Shown here in pieces: positions 27,987 to 36,782 of a stretch of 64,000 bases of DNA. The notes under the pieces were generated by a model. The model did not search any database. It was given only the letters and a program-made list of their open reading frames with translations, and was not told where the DNA came from. The DNA lies in the NCBI GenBank assembly GCA_052170135.1, contig JBQNBC010000006.1:1-64000 (forward strand). Direction: 5' to 3'. The position numbers and the translations under genes were made by a program. Source of the DNA: Wolinella sp052170135. Its GTDB lineage: Bacteria > Campylobacterota > Campylobacteria > Campylobacterales > Helicobacteraceae. Each line of letters starts with the position of its first letter. The first letter of the stretch is position 1.

Positions 27987-28273
27987 AGGCTACGAGCTAA
28001 ATCAAGCAGGACTTGCACTAAAAATAGGTCGAGAAATTGAAGCGCGATGATAACTATTAATGGGGCGAGGTCGATTCCGTTGAATGTCGTGGGAAATCGT
28101 CGTCTCATATGGTTATATAGTGGTTCAGTGAGGCGTGCAAGGATCTGGACGACTGGATTATACGGGTCTGGGCGTACCCAGCTAATGAGTGCTGAGATGA
28201 TAACCACCCAAATATATAGAGTTAAAATCATATGGAGAATCTGTGCTATGGCCGAAATAAGCGTGGAAATCAT
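27983..28273 (-). CDS. yggT: YggT-family small membrane protein
   Basis: A 96-residue protein with two membrane helices (about 8-30 and 68-90) separated by the YggT signature ISWVRPDPYNPVVQILARLTEP. Members are linked to osmotic stress or cell-division and envelope functions, but no biochemical role is settled. Both ends overlap neighbours (ATGA with gltX2 and with slt), so translation is coupled along the operon. Confidence 0.85.
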   Translation of the reverse strand: MISTLISAIAQILHMILTLYIWVVIISALISWVRPDPYNPVVQILARLTEPLYNHMRRRFPTTFNGIDLAPLIVIIALQFLDLFLVQVLLDLARSL

Positions 28274-29586
28274 ACATTATCCTTTAGCTTGATGACATCT
28301 TTTAGGAAGAAGCGCAAATATTCAAAAAGATCTGATAGCTCTGGGCCATTTTCGTTGCCTGTTAGTAGCAAGCGCAAGGATTTAAAGAAGTGCTTGCCTT
28401 TTAGGTTTGAGCGCACCATAGCCTCTTTTTTGAATACTTCAAAATCCTTGAGAGAATCTGGTGATTCTTCAATCATTGCGCATAGATGTGGGAATAGGGT
28501 GCGCATAGATTCTTCAAACTCACCGTTTGGAATTTTTGGCGTAAATATCGCATCTATTTTTACCCTAAGCTCATTTAGTGTGCTTGATTCTTGTAGATAT
28601 AGCTTTGCAAGTGCCCCTATGCTTGCATCTTTATAGTCGAGCAATAGAGCTAGATCCTGTTCGTTTAATCGCTTAAAATGCTCACGATTTAAGAATCGCA
28701 ACTTGTCAAGGTCGAACTTTGCAGGAGCTTTGGCGATATTTTCGATTTTAAACCATGCAATTGCCTCTTGTAATGTGAAGACTTCGCATGGTGTTTTATT
28801 TCCCATTAGTATTAGGTAGTTTATTATCGCCTGCGGGAGGAATCCCTCCTCTAAGAGCCACTGTACACTAGAGGCGTTATCACGTTTGCTCATTTTTTTT
28901 CCTTCGTCATTCAGAAGGATTGGCAGGTGTGCGTATTGTAGAGTTTTGTCATAGCCAATTCCGCGATGTATCAGGATTTGCTTTGGCGTGTTTGAGACGT
29001 GATCTTCACCACGCACAATGAAACTTATATCATATAGCATATCGTCTATCGCGCAGGCAAAATTGTATGTAGGAATCCCATCTTCTCGTACGATTACAAA
29101 GCTGTCAATCTCATTTGCTGCGAATCGCACTTCGCCTTTAATTTCATCAAAAAAGCTCATCTCTTCGTCTGCCCCACGTAACCTAATCACTGGCTTTCGC
29201 GCTGAATCTTGCTCGAGATTTGCCCACTCATTGCGGTAGCGAAAAGGGATCTTTTTCGCACTAGCCTCATCACGCTTTTTGTCCAGAAAATCCTTGGAGC
29301 AGTAGCAATAAAATGCCTTGCCTTGTTTTATTAGATGTTCGGCAAATTGTGCGTGACGTGGGAAGTTGTGGCTCTGATAGACTAGGTCGTCCCAGACGAT
29401 TCCAAAGAGTGTTAAAATCGCTAGAATCTCGCGATCTTTGCCCTTTATGTTGCGTTCAAAGTCTGTATCTTCGATTCTTATTAAGAATTTCTCATTGCGT
29501 TGTTTGGCGATTATGTAGTTGAAAATCGCGGCACGGAGATTACCTGTGTGCATATCTCCTGTTGGACTAGGCGCGAAACGAAGCAT
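28270..29586 (-). CDS. gltX2: Second glutamyl-tRNA synthetase (GluRS2, tRNA-Gln specific)
   Basis: A 438-residue class I synthetase. RFAPSPTGDMHTGNLRAA contains the HIGH-type motif (here HTGN) and KKMSKR (230-235) is the KMSKS loop. It follows the H. pylori GluRS2 (HP0643, 439 aa) sequence closely, for example IEDTD-ERNI-GKD-EIL and RGEDHVSNTPKQILI, rather than the GluRS1 form (LHIGGLRTAIF). GluRS2 in H. pylori charges tRNA-Gln with glutamate for the GatCAB amidation route to Gln-tRNA. It heads gltX2-yggT-slt. A canonical GluRS1 must lie elsewhere in the genome. Confidence 0.92.
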   Translation of the reverse strand: MLRFAPSPTGDMHTGNLRAAIFNYIIAKQRNEKFLIRIEDTDFERNIKGKDREILAILTLFGIVWDDLVYQSHNFPRHAQFAEHLIKQGKAFYCYCSKDFLDKKRDEASAKKIPFRYRNEWANLEQDSARKPVIRLRGADEEMSFFDEIKGEVRFAANEIDSFVIVREDGIPTYNFACAIDDMLYDISFIVRGEDHVSNTPKQILIHRGIGYDKTLQYAHLPILLNDEGKKMSKRDNASSVQWLLEEGFLPQAIINYLILMGNKTPCEVFTLQEAIAWFKIENIAKAPAKFDLDKLRFLNREHFKRLNEQDLALLLDYKDASIGALAKLYLQESSTLNELRVKIDAIFTPKIPNGEFEESMRTLFPHLCAMIEESPDSLKDFEVFKKEAMVRSNLKGKHFFKSLRLLLTGNENGPELSDLFEYLRFFLKDVIKLKDNV

Positions 29587-29641
29587 AGATTCTCCTGGAG
29601 TCGGTTTTTGTGGATTGTAGCCTAGTGTGCTTTAAATGCGG

Positions 29642-30538
29642 CTAACTAAGTCCTTTGCGCCTTTTGTAGTAGATACCACCTAGCTCGACACATAGCATGG
29701 CAGTTATGATGACTATACCGCCAATAATCTGCGAGAATCCAAGTGGTTCGTTGGCGTAAAAGTAGCCAAAAATACCAGCTGCTATAGGTTCAAATGTGAA
29801 GATTACAGCAGTTTTTGCTGCGGTGGTAAATCTCTGAACGTATGTCTGTATTAAAAATGCAAAAACTGTCGCAAATATTGCCGTAATAATGACAGCTTGT
29901 ATAAATGATGGGCTAAGCGTACGAGGAATTGTAAAAGGCTCAATCGCTAGCGATGCAATGAGACATAAAATTGTGGCGGTAATGAATTGTGCTAAAACAA
30001 GTGAGAAAAGCTCATATCGCTTAGAGCAGATTCCTGTATATATTATATGTAGTGCAAAGCCGGCGGCACATGCAAGGGTCAGGAGCTCACCATTGGCTAT
30101 CTTAAACTTGCCCTCTATTGTGCTAATAAGCCACAACCCAAATGTGGCAAGAATCGCCCCTGCAAGTGTGTATGGGGTTTGCGATTCCCTAAAAATTAGC
30201 CAAAGCAATAATGGGACAAAAACAACGCTAAGTCCCGTGATAAAGCCGACAACCGAACTAAGTGAATATTGTAAGCCAAATGTCTGAAGTGCGTAAGAGA
30301 TGCAGAGGATAGTCCCAAGCCCAATGCCAGCGCATATCGATTCCCAGTTGAAAGTCGGCTTGAATATCACACCAAGTGCGCCAAAAAGTACACTAGCAAG
30401 CAAGAATCTCCAAAAGAGAAAGGCAAGGACGGGAATATCCTTAGTTGCATCTTGTACCATCAGAAATGTAACACCCCAAATAATGGCTACTAATAGAAGC
30501 GAAATATCGGCGATAAGCTCTTTATATTTGTTTATCAA
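29642..30538 (-). CDS. EamA/DMT-family exporter
   Basis: A 298-residue inner-membrane protein with ten predicted helices arranged as two EamA repeats. The first repeat has IIWGVTFLMVQDATKDIPVLAF and FWRFLLASVLFG; the second includes FEPIAAGIFGYFYANEPLGFSQIIGG, the standard EamA end. Such transporters export amino acids or other metabolites, and the substrate cannot be told from sequence. It is divergent from the glnQ-like gene across a 115-base gap. The C-terminus is a short basic tail. Confidence 0.85.
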   Translation of the reverse strand: MINKYKELIADISLLLVAIIWGVTFLMVQDATKDIPVLAFLFWRFLLASVLFGALGVIFKPTFNWESICAGIGLGTILCISYALQTFGLQYSLSSVVGFITGLSVVFVPLLLWLIFRESQTPYTLAGAILATFGLWLISTIEGKFKIANGELLTLACAAGFALHIIYTGICSKRYELFSLVLAQFITATILCLIASLAIEPFTIPRTLSPSFIQAVIITAIFATVFAFLIQTYVQRFTTAAKTAVIFTFEPIAAGIFGYFYANEPLGFSQIIGGIVIITAMLCVELGGIYYKRRKGLS

Positions 30539-30653
30539 TGCAAGGAATCCTAAAAATTAATCTGCAAAAGAACGCGGATTTTAGCGAAGTTTAGATTTAG
30601 TTTGTTAGAATTGCCGAGGTATAAACAAAACTAAAGTCAAAAAACGGATTATT

Positions 30654-31394
30654 ATGAGCCATAAAATCGTTCAGATGACGGGCGTGCATAAATTTTTTGG
30701 AGATTTTCACGCGCTTAAGAATGTTAATTTTAGTGTCCGAAAGGGCGAGATAGTGGTGGTGTGCGGACCTAGTGGCAGTGGTAAATCCACGCTTATTCGC
30801 TGTATAAATGCCCTTGAGGAGATTGATGAGGGTGAGATTGTCATCGACGGTAAAGATCTTTATGATAAAGATGTAGATATAAATAAAATCCGCTCTGAAG
30901 TGGGTATGGTATTTCAGCATTTTAATCTTTTTCCTCATTTGACGATTCTTGAAAATGTCTCGATTGCGCAAGTAAAAGTCAAAGGACTATCACAAGAAGA
31001 GGCGAATGCAAATTCTATGGATATTCTTAAGAAGGTACAGCTAGATCATAAAGCTAATGGCTATCCAAATGAGCTTTCGGGTGGACAAAAGCAACGTGTC
31101 GCGATAGCGCGTACCGTGGCTATGAAGCCAAAGGTTGTACTTTTTGATGAGCCTACAAGTGCCCTCGATCCGGAGATGATAGGAGAAGTGCTGGATGTTA
31201 TGCGACAGCTTGCACGCGAGCACTACACTCTTGTATGTGTGACGCACGAGATGGGATTTGCTAAAGAGGTTAGCGATAGGATTATCTTTATGGATCATGG
31301 CGTAATAATGGAAGACACAACTCCAGAGCAGTTTTTTGCTTCGCCTAAAACAGAGCGAGCTAGGAAGTTTTTGAACGAGATTCTCACACATTAA
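30654..31394 (+). CDS. Polar amino-acid ABC transporter ATPase (GlnQ type)
   Basis: A 246-residue ABC ATPase of the polar amino-acid uptake family. HKFFGDFHALKNVNFSV, GPSGSGKSTLIRC (Walker A), the Q-loop GMVFQHFNLFPH, LSGGQKQRVAIAR (signature) and LFDEPTSALDPEM (Walker B) are all intact. Leads an operon with two binding proteins and a permease, spaced by 20, 12 and 6 bases. Glutamine, glutamate or another polar residue is likely, but specificity lies in the binding proteins. Confidence 0.9.
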   Translation: MSHKIVQMTGVHKFFGDFHALKNVNFSVRKGEIVVVCGPSGSGKSTLIRCINALEEIDEGEIVIDGKDLYDKDVDINKIRSEVGMVFQHFNLFPHLTILENVSIAQVKVKGLSQEEANANSMDILKKVQLDHKANGYPNELSGGQKQRVAIARTVAMKPKVVLFDEPTSALDPEMIGEVLDVMRQLAREHYTLVCVTHEMGFAKEVSDRIIFMDHGVIMEDTTPEQFFASPKTERARKFLNEILTH

Positions 31395-31414
31395 CCCCAA
31401 AACTAGGAGAAAAA

Positions 31415-32218
31415 ATGCGAAAAATATTGATTGGATTCCTCTTTGCCCTTGGAGTGGCTTGGGCGGCGGATATGGCACTATGGGAAAAATCGACACTAAA
31501 TGCGATTGTAAAGCGTGGCGAATTGCGTGTTAGCACAGATCCTGGATATTATCCATTTGAAATGAAGGACAAAAAAGGCAATGTCATTGGATTTGATATC
31601 GATATAGCGCGTGAGATGGCAAAGGCCATGGGTGTTAAACTGACAATCGTTCAAGGTAGCTTTGATAGCCTTATTTCTGGGCTCTTGACTGACAAAACAG
31701 ACATTATTATGGCGGGCATGACGATAACCCCAGAGCGGAATCTAAAGGTATCATTTACAAATCCATACTTCACAATAGGTCAGACGCTCCTAGTGCGTCC
31801 AGATCTAAAAGACAAGGTAAAAAGCTATAAAGATCTCGATAATCCTGAATTTACAATCGTTACAAAGCTTGGTGTAACTGGTGAAATAGTTGCGAAGCGT
31901 ATGATGAAAAATGCAAAATTAAAGACATATGACACTGAGGCTGAGGCGGTACAAGAAGTGCTAAATGGAAAGGCTGATGCATTTATTTATGACTTTCCTT
32001 TTAATGCTACATTTATGGCTCAAAAGGGAAGTGGTATGCTAGTACACCTAACAGAATCTATCACTTATGAACCACTAGGAATCGCACTTAAAAAAGGTGA
32101 CCCAGACTTCTTGAACTGGCTAAATCACTTCCTAGCACAGATAAGGCATGACGGTACGTATGATGAACTTTATAATCGCTGGTTTGTCGATACGAAGTGG
32201 CTTGAAAGAATTCAATAA
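31415..32218 (+). CDS. Family 3 amino-acid binding protein, copy 1
   Basis: A 267-residue periplasmic binding protein with signal peptide MRKILIGFLFALGVAWA. The solute-binding family 3 signature GFDIDIAREMAKAMG follows PGYYPFEMKDKKGNVI. It closely parallels the next gene over its whole length, including LKTYDTEA and the C-terminal HDGTYDELYNRWF. Binding-pocket residues differ in places (STDPGYYP here, GLEPGYLP in copy 2), which could mean different ligands or affinities. RBS CTAGGAG sits upstream. Confidence 0.88.
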   Translation: MRKILIGFLFALGVAWAADMALWEKSTLNAIVKRGELRVSTDPGYYPFEMKDKKGNVIGFDIDIAREMAKAMGVKLTIVQGSFDSLISGLLTDKTDIIMAGMTITPERNLKVSFTNPYFTIGQTLLVRPDLKDKVKSYKDLDNPEFTIVTKLGVTGEIVAKRMMKNAKLKTYDTEAEAVQEVLNGKADAFIYDFPFNATFMAQKGSGMLVHLTESITYEPLGIALKKGDPDFLNWLNHFLAQIRHDGTYDELYNRWFVDTKWLERIQ

Positions 32219-32230
32219 GGAGAGTGAAGT

Positions 32231-33040
32231 ATGTTTAAAAAAGTTGTAGGCGGGATATTGTTGGCGGCGTGCTCTTTGTTAGCTGCCGATATTAATTTAT
32301 GGCAAAAATCCACTCTTAATGAGATTATAAAGCGTGGTGAATTGCGTGTTGGTTTGGAGCCTGGATATCTGCCATTTGAAATGAAAGATAAAAAAGGCAA
32401 TGTTATTGGCTTTGACGTTGACATTTCACGTGAGATAGCAAAGGCTATGGGCGTGAAGCTAAAGCTTATACCGACGTCTTGGGATGGGCTTATTCCTGGG
32501 CTTATCACTGATAAATTTGATATCGTAGTATCTGGAATGACAATCTCTCAAGAGCGAAATCTGAGAGTAAATTTTGTAGAGCCTTATGTTGTTGTTGGGC
32601 AGTCGTTGCTTGTGCGAAAGGGTCTTGAAAATGGAATTAAGAGCTATAAGGATCTTGATAAGCCAGAGTTGACTCTTGTTACAAAGTTTGGTGTCTCGGC
32701 TGAATTTGCAGCAAAGAGACTGTTTAAAAATGCAAAGCTAAAGACATATGACACTGAAGCCGATGCGGCACAGGAGTTGTTAAATGGCAAGGCAGATATG
32801 TTTATTTTCGACTTGCCATTTAATGTTGCTTTTATGGCGCAAAAAGGACAGGCCGGGGAAATTGTTCACATTCAGGAGCCTCTTACGTATGAACCACTTG
32901 GCTGGGCAATTAAAAAAGGCGATCCGGATTTCTTAAATTGGCTCGGGCATTTCCTAGCGCAAATCAAGCACGATGGCACGTATGATGAGCTCTATAAGCG
33001 CTGGTTTGTCGATACTAAATGGCTTGAGAAAATTCAGTAA
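32231..33040 (+). CDS. Family 3 amino-acid binding protein, copy 2
   Basis: A 269-residue paralogue of the preceding gene, 12 bases downstream. Signal peptide MFKKVVGGILLAACSLLAA; a Cys near the cleavage site (LAACSL) is a loose lipobox, so it might be lipid-anchored, whereas copy 1 has none. GFDVDISREIAKAMG is the family motif. The shared segments, such as FEMKDKKGNVIGFD and HDGTYDELYKRWF, point to a tandem duplication. RBS AAGGAGAG at 32217-32224. Confidence 0.88.
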   Translation: MFKKVVGGILLAACSLLAADINLWQKSTLNEIIKRGELRVGLEPGYLPFEMKDKKGNVIGFDVDISREIAKAMGVKLKLIPTSWDGLIPGLITDKFDIVVSGMTISQERNLRVNFVEPYVVVGQSLLVRKGLENGIKSYKDLDKPELTLVTKFGVSAEFAAKRLFKNAKLKTYDTEADAAQELLNGKADMFIFDLPFNVAFMAQKGQAGEIVHIQEPLTYEPLGWAIKKGDPDFLNWLGHFLAQIKHDGTYDELYKRWFVDTKWLEKIQ

Positions 33041-33046
33041 TTGCAC

Positions 33047-34012
33047 ATGAAAAAGCATCAATCGATTCTTGAAAATAGAGCTCTAGGGCATATTCTCGCG
33101 ATTCTATTTTTTGTCGCGCTTGGCTACTCAATGTATTGGGCTGGTTCGAGCATCAATTATATTTGGAAGTGGAATACGATTCCTAAATACTTTGCCTATG
33201 AACAGTTGGTAAATATGGAATCTCCACTTGAGGGGAATGTAAAGATTCTATCCAAAAGCGAAGTAGAGATAGTCGGGGAAGCTGAGAGTAAAAAAATAGA
33301 TATAGGAGGCTATGAGTTAAATTATAGCGATGGCGAGTATATTTATGAGGGTGAGATTCTTGCGAAAAAGCAGGAATACAAGACTGGTCCTCTTGTGCTT
33401 GGACTGCTTATGACTATTAAAATCTCATTGCTTTCTGGCTTTATTGCTTTTTTCATCGGTGCGCTTTTGGCATTGATGAAAATATCAAAAGTACAGGTAT
33501 TTCGCGATATTTCTACAGCGTATATTGAGGTGATACGTGGCACGCCTCTTTTGGTGCAGATTTTTATCTTTTACTTCATTATTGCGACAATTTTTGAGAT
33601 TGACAGCTTTTATGCCGGAGCGATTTCGCTTGCTATTTTTTATGGTGCATATATCGCTGAAGTGTTGCGTGGGGCTATTCAATCCATTGATAGAGGACAG
33701 CAAGAGGCAGCGTTTTCACTTGGGATGAACTACTTCCAGACGATGACGTTTATTATTATCCCGCAAGCACTCAAGCGCTCTCTGCCTTCGCTAACTGGTG
33801 AAATGATTGCGCTTATTAAGGATTCTTCACTTGTATCTGTTATTTCGGTTACAGATTTAACAAAAGTTGGGCGTGAAATGGTGGCGAATACATTTTCGCC
33901 ATTTGAGACTTGGATTGTCGTTGCGATTATGTATTTTGCTATTACATCTTCGCTTTCCCTCCTCGCGCATCGTCTAGAACGAAATATGAAAAAACGAGGC
34001 GGTATGTCATAA
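33047..34012 (+). CDS. Amino-acid ABC transporter permease with periplasmic insert
   Basis: A His/Glu/Gln/Arg/opine-type permease. The ABC permease core starts near residue 110 (GLLMTIKISLLSG) and has the EAA-loop region GQQEAAFSLGMNYFQTMTFIIIPQALKRSLP. Unusually, a first helix (about 15-37) is followed by roughly 70 hydrophilic residues (MESPLEGNVKILSKSEVEIVG and onward) before the core, making it 321 residues where about 220 is usual. The frame is open from TTG 33041; ATG 33047 is the likelier start. No second permease is nearby, so it probably works as a homodimer. Confidence 0.85.
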   Translation: MKKHQSILENRALGHILAILFFVALGYSMYWAGSSINYIWKWNTIPKYFAYEQLVNMESPLEGNVKILSKSEVEIVGEAESKKIDIGGYELNYSDGEYIYEGEILAKKQEYKTGPLVLGLLMTIKISLLSGFIAFFIGALLALMKISKVQVFRDISTAYIEVIRGTPLLVQIFIFYFIIATIFEIDSFYAGAISLAIFYGAYIAEVLRGAIQSIDRGQQEAAFSLGMNYFQTMTFIIIPQALKRSLPSLTGEMIALIKDSSLVSVISVTDLTKVGREMVANTFSPFETWIVVAIMYFAITSSLSLLAHRLERNMKKRGGMS

Positions 34013-34018
34013 CCTGAT

Positions 34019-34060
34019 GAATCCACTCTGATTTCATACAGAGTGGATTCTTTGCTTTTA
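34019..34060 (+). terminator. Rho-independent terminator of the amino-acid ABC operon
   Basis: Perfect 12-bp stem GAATCCACTCTG (34019-34030) with CAGAGTGGATTC (34039-34050), 8-base loop, then TTTGCTTTTA. The following ~200 bases to the next gene are AT-rich and hold no visible gene. Confidence 0.85.
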
Positions 34061-34258
34061 TGTCATTGTGTGTTGGCTAAAACTAGCCAATTAATATTCT
34101 ACTATCTCCTTTAGATAAAGAATCACAAAAGCAATGCCCGTTACACATCTCTTTTTACACCATTAAACACCATTTGATGTGTCGGTCTATCTTGCGATAA
34201 TTTTCATCTGCGTACTTTGATATAATTTCCGCATATCAATAAGAATCGGGGATTTAAG

Positions 34259-34972
34259 ATGTTTGAAGAACTGCACGCTTTACTTCGCAATCGCCATGTG
34301 CTTATTCGCACGTTGACTAGGCGACATCTCTATATATTTATTGCTATTTTTATGCTGCTATTTATTGCTTACATTTCGCTCCAAGCTGCTATTGAGCGAC
34401 AAAAAAGCGACTCTTATCTCATTAATATTAGTGGTAAACAACGAATGTTATCTCAGCGTATTGTCTCTTTGTCGCAAAATATAGCTTCTAGACAGCTACT
34501 TGGACGTGAGTTTGGTGAGTTGCGCGATGAGCTAAAGTTAAGCTTACAGGAGCTTTTGTATATTCATCAGACACTCAGTGAAAAGGTACTAAAGCCCACG
34601 CAGTTAAATTCATTGCATAATTCACCACTCTCTGAAGTCTATTTTGGTTCATGGGGGCTTGCTCTAAAGCTAGATGGTTTCTTGCGCGATGCGACACTAG
34701 TGCTATCCAGTGTAAATCCAGAGGATACACTGACCTTAAGCGGGAATCTGTCGGCGACATGGGAGGGTGAGGGCGGATTGCTTGGTATCCTTGAGTTAGG
34801 GACGCTTACTTTCCAGCTTGAGAGTGAGCGGCGCGTATCCACATTGCAAAAAATTGCACTAGGCACGGCAATTTTTATTGTCTTTCTTCTTGTGGTCGAG
34901 GCATTTTTTGTTACGCGCGTTACGCTTTTGGAGCTTGCTGATGCGGTGAAAAATGAGGCCATTAAGAGCTAG
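34259..34972 (+). CDS. Stand-alone PilJ/NarX-type sensor domain membrane protein
   Basis: A 237-residue inner-membrane protein with helices at about 25-45 and 200-222 and a helical periplasmic domain between. LINISGKQRMLSQRIVSLSQ is the signature of the PilJ/NarX-like sensor domain (the P-box type helix of type IV pili chemotaxis transducers and NarX). After the second helix only ~15 residues follow, with no HAMP, kinase, GGDEF or methyl-accepting domain, and no frame continuing one downstream. It may signal through a partner or be a reduced relic. It is monocistronic. Confidence 0.72.
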   Translation: MFEELHALLRNRHVLIRTLTRRHLYIFIAIFMLLFIAYISLQAAIERQKSDSYLINISGKQRMLSQRIVSLSQNIASRQLLGREFGELRDELKLSLQELLYIHQTLSEKVLKPTQLNSLHNSPLSEVYFGSWGLALKLDGFLRDATLVLSSVNPEDTLTLSGNLSATWEGEGGLLGILELGTLTFQLESERRVSTLQKIALGTAIFIVFLLVVEAFFVTRVTLLELADAVKNEAIKS

Positions 34973-34983
34973 ATGTATTTCTA

Positions 34984-35042
34984 GTGCGAGAATCGTAACT
35001 TATTTTCTCACACCTAGTTTTTGGAGCGACTACGATTCTCGT
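34984..35042. repeat. Inverted repeat between the PilJ-type and flagellin-like genes
   Basis: CGAGAATCGTA at 34984-34994 is the exact reverse complement of TACGATTCTCG at 35031-35041, separated by about 36 bases. The two genes converge here, so it may serve as a long-loop bidirectional terminator. Confidence 0.45.
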
Positions 35043-35068
35043 GTAAATATTTATCAGAATACGCCTTG

Positions 35069-35632
35069 CTAAAAGAGCTTTTTGAATGCGCTTGGATCGA
35101 ATTCCTCGAAGTTAAAACCACTATCTTCTACAAGTGAGCTACTAGATATGGCGTTGCTTACGTTTGTGAGCGTTGAGGCTATTTCGCCACGCTTGCTATC
35201 TATGTATCTGATCATTTCATTGCCCATCGAGGCTGGATTTTCCAGCGTGAGTGAGAATCGTGTACTATTGACCTCGTTTGTCAGCTCTCTATCAAAGAGC
35301 TTTTTGCCCATGAATGAGCTATTTTGGGCGAGCATATCTATTTTAGCTAGCGATTCTGCGGCTTGAGCTTCATTTACTGTATTTTCTCCCTCTTTCGCCA
35401 TTTTTTTTAGTGCGATATCGGCAACTTGAAGTGCACCTATAAACTCATTTGCGCCTTTTATACCACGCGTAAATGCCTCGATCTCAAGCTTTTTGGTATT
35501 GAATTCGACTACATCGCCACGTGCACTCTCTACTTTTGTGTTTTGCACATTCTCTTTATTCTCGTCAAATGCACTGTTTATTCGTCGCTGAAATATAGAT
35601 AGCGTCGATGTTCCGTGGGTTGCATTGATCAT
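35069..35632 (-). CDS. Flagellin-like protein
   Basis: A 187-residue helical protein without signal peptide. IGALQVADIALKKMAKEG and NSSFMGKKLFDREL mirror the flagellin/hook-associated pattern (LQ-AD-AL and F-GKKLFDG), so it is likely a flagellin-family remnant or accessory axial protein, possibly the H. pylori HP0295-type flagellin homologue, though I cannot confirm that match. It is far shorter than flagellin (about 510 residues), lacks the hypervariable core and the canonical C-terminal D0 helix, and ends in a Phe/Glu-rich tail. Monocistronic. Confidence 0.6.
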   Translation of the reverse strand: MINATHGTSTLSIFQRRINSAFDENKENVQNTKVESARGDVVEFNTKKLEIEAFTRGIKGANEFIGALQVADIALKKMAKEGENTVNEAQAAESLAKIDMLAQNSSFMGKKLFDRELTNEVNSTRFSLTLENPASMGNEMIRYIDSKRGEIASTLTNVSNAISSSSLVEDSGFNFEEFDPSAFKKLF

Positions 35633-35761
35633 TTTTCCCTCCTTGGGTTTTTATGTATTTAAGCATTTTACGTTCCAGTTTTAAATCTTGTAAGAATATA
35701 GAGGCTATTAAAACTAAAGGAAAATTTTTATTAACTAATGATTTTTTAAAACTTTTCCTTG

Positions 35762-35806
35762 TATATTTTGGCTTCTTAAAATTTTAAAAACAACAAGGAG
35801 TTTCCA
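35762..35806 (+). promoter_or_regulatory. ahpC promoter -10 and ribosome binding site
   Basis: TATATT at 35762-35767 inside strongly AT-rich DNA is a plausible -10 box. AAGGAG at 35795-35800 lies 6 bases before the ATG. The AT-rich flank could hold a Fur or PerR site, but no clear box was identified. Confidence 0.45.
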
Positions 35807-36403
35807 ATGTTAGTTACAAACAAAGCACCAAATTTTGTTGCTACAGCAGTGCTAGGCGATAATCAAATCGTTGATAATTTTGAGCTTTACAAAAATTTTG
35901 GCAAGAATGGTACGGTTGTATTTTTCTATCCACTTGACTTTACATTTGTATGCCCATCTGAAATCATCGCATTTGATAAGCGACTAGAGGAGTTTAAAAA
36001 TCGTGGAATTAACGTCATTGGCGTATCTATCGATTCTCAATTTAGCCACTTTGCATGGAAAAACACACCAGTTAAAGAGGGCGGAATTGGGCAAGTAAGA
36101 TTCCCACTTGTTGCTGATATTACAAAGCAAATTTCACGTGATTTTGATGTGCTTGTTAACGAATCTGTTGCTCTTCGTGGCTCATTCCTAATTGATAAAG
36201 ATGGTACAGTGCGCCACGCAGTTATCAATGATTTGCCACTTGGACGAAATATCGATGAGATGATTCGTATGGTCGATACTATGCTATTTGTAAATGAGCA
36301 TGGTGAAGTGTGCCCAGCTGGTTGGCAAAAGGGCGATGAAGGTATGAAAGCTGATACAAAAGGTGTGGCTGACTACTTAGCAAAAAACTCTGATAAGCTT
36401 TAA
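35807..36403 (+). CDS. ahpC: Alkyl hydroperoxide reductase / 2-Cys peroxiredoxin AhpC
   Basis: A 198-residue typical 2-Cys peroxiredoxin that reduces peroxides and peroxynitrite in the cytoplasm. Peroxidatic Cys49 sits in FTFVCPSEIIAF and resolving Cys169 in GEVCPAGW, both with full family context. Length and sequence follow the H. pylori enzyme closely (GVSIDSQFSHFAWKNTPV, RHAVINDLPLGRN). In Helicobacter it is recharged by thioredoxin, as no AhpF is used. A terminator follows directly, so it is a single-gene unit. Confidence 0.95.
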   Translation: MLVTNKAPNFVATAVLGDNQIVDNFELYKNFGKNGTVVFFYPLDFTFVCPSEIIAFDKRLEEFKNRGINVIGVSIDSQFSHFAWKNTPVKEGGIGQVRFPLVADITKQISRDFDVLVNESVALRGSFLIDKDGTVRHAVINDLPLGRNIDEMIRMVDTMLFVNEHGEVCPAGWQKGDEGMKADTKGVADYLAKNSDKL

Positions 36404-36410
36404 TCTCTAC

Positions 36411-36440
36411 TCTCGTGGCCCGCGTGGCTACGAGATTTTG
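36411..36440 (+). terminator. Rho-independent terminator of ahpC
   Basis: Stem TCTCGTGGCC (36411-36420) with GGCTACGAGA (36426-36435), one G-T pair, loop CGCGT, then TTTTG. The remaining ~340 bases to the ferredoxin stop codon are AT-rich; a 66-codon open frame on the minus strand there has no RBS or recognisable sequence and is not called. Confidence 0.75.
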
Positions 36441-36782
36441 TACTACATACTAAAAATCACTCGCTTTTGTATTGCTAAAGTCAAGTTGCTCAGGATTCTC
36501 TGTGATGGATTTATTTTGGCTTTTTAAGTTTAAACCATGCCTCTCTTTTTTGTCTCTCTGAACTTTTTTGTTGTCTAATTTTATTGACCTGTTTGCTTGT
36601 TTTATTGTGTAAAGGAAGTGAATAATCACATCCTCGCTGGATATTAACAATGGGGATTGTGTTATGGAGGTTAAAGTTAGAGTGCCACTAAAACGTTCAT
36701 TCTGGATTATTGAGTGTTTTTAGGTTTTATAATGATGTGATATCTGTAGAGGATTCCTAGCTGTGATGCTAGGAATTGTGCG

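Noticed and set aside
36450..36650. 66-codon frame on the minus strand between ahpC and ferredoxin
   Set aside because: No ribosome binding site, no recognisable motif, composition like AT-rich intergenic DNA.
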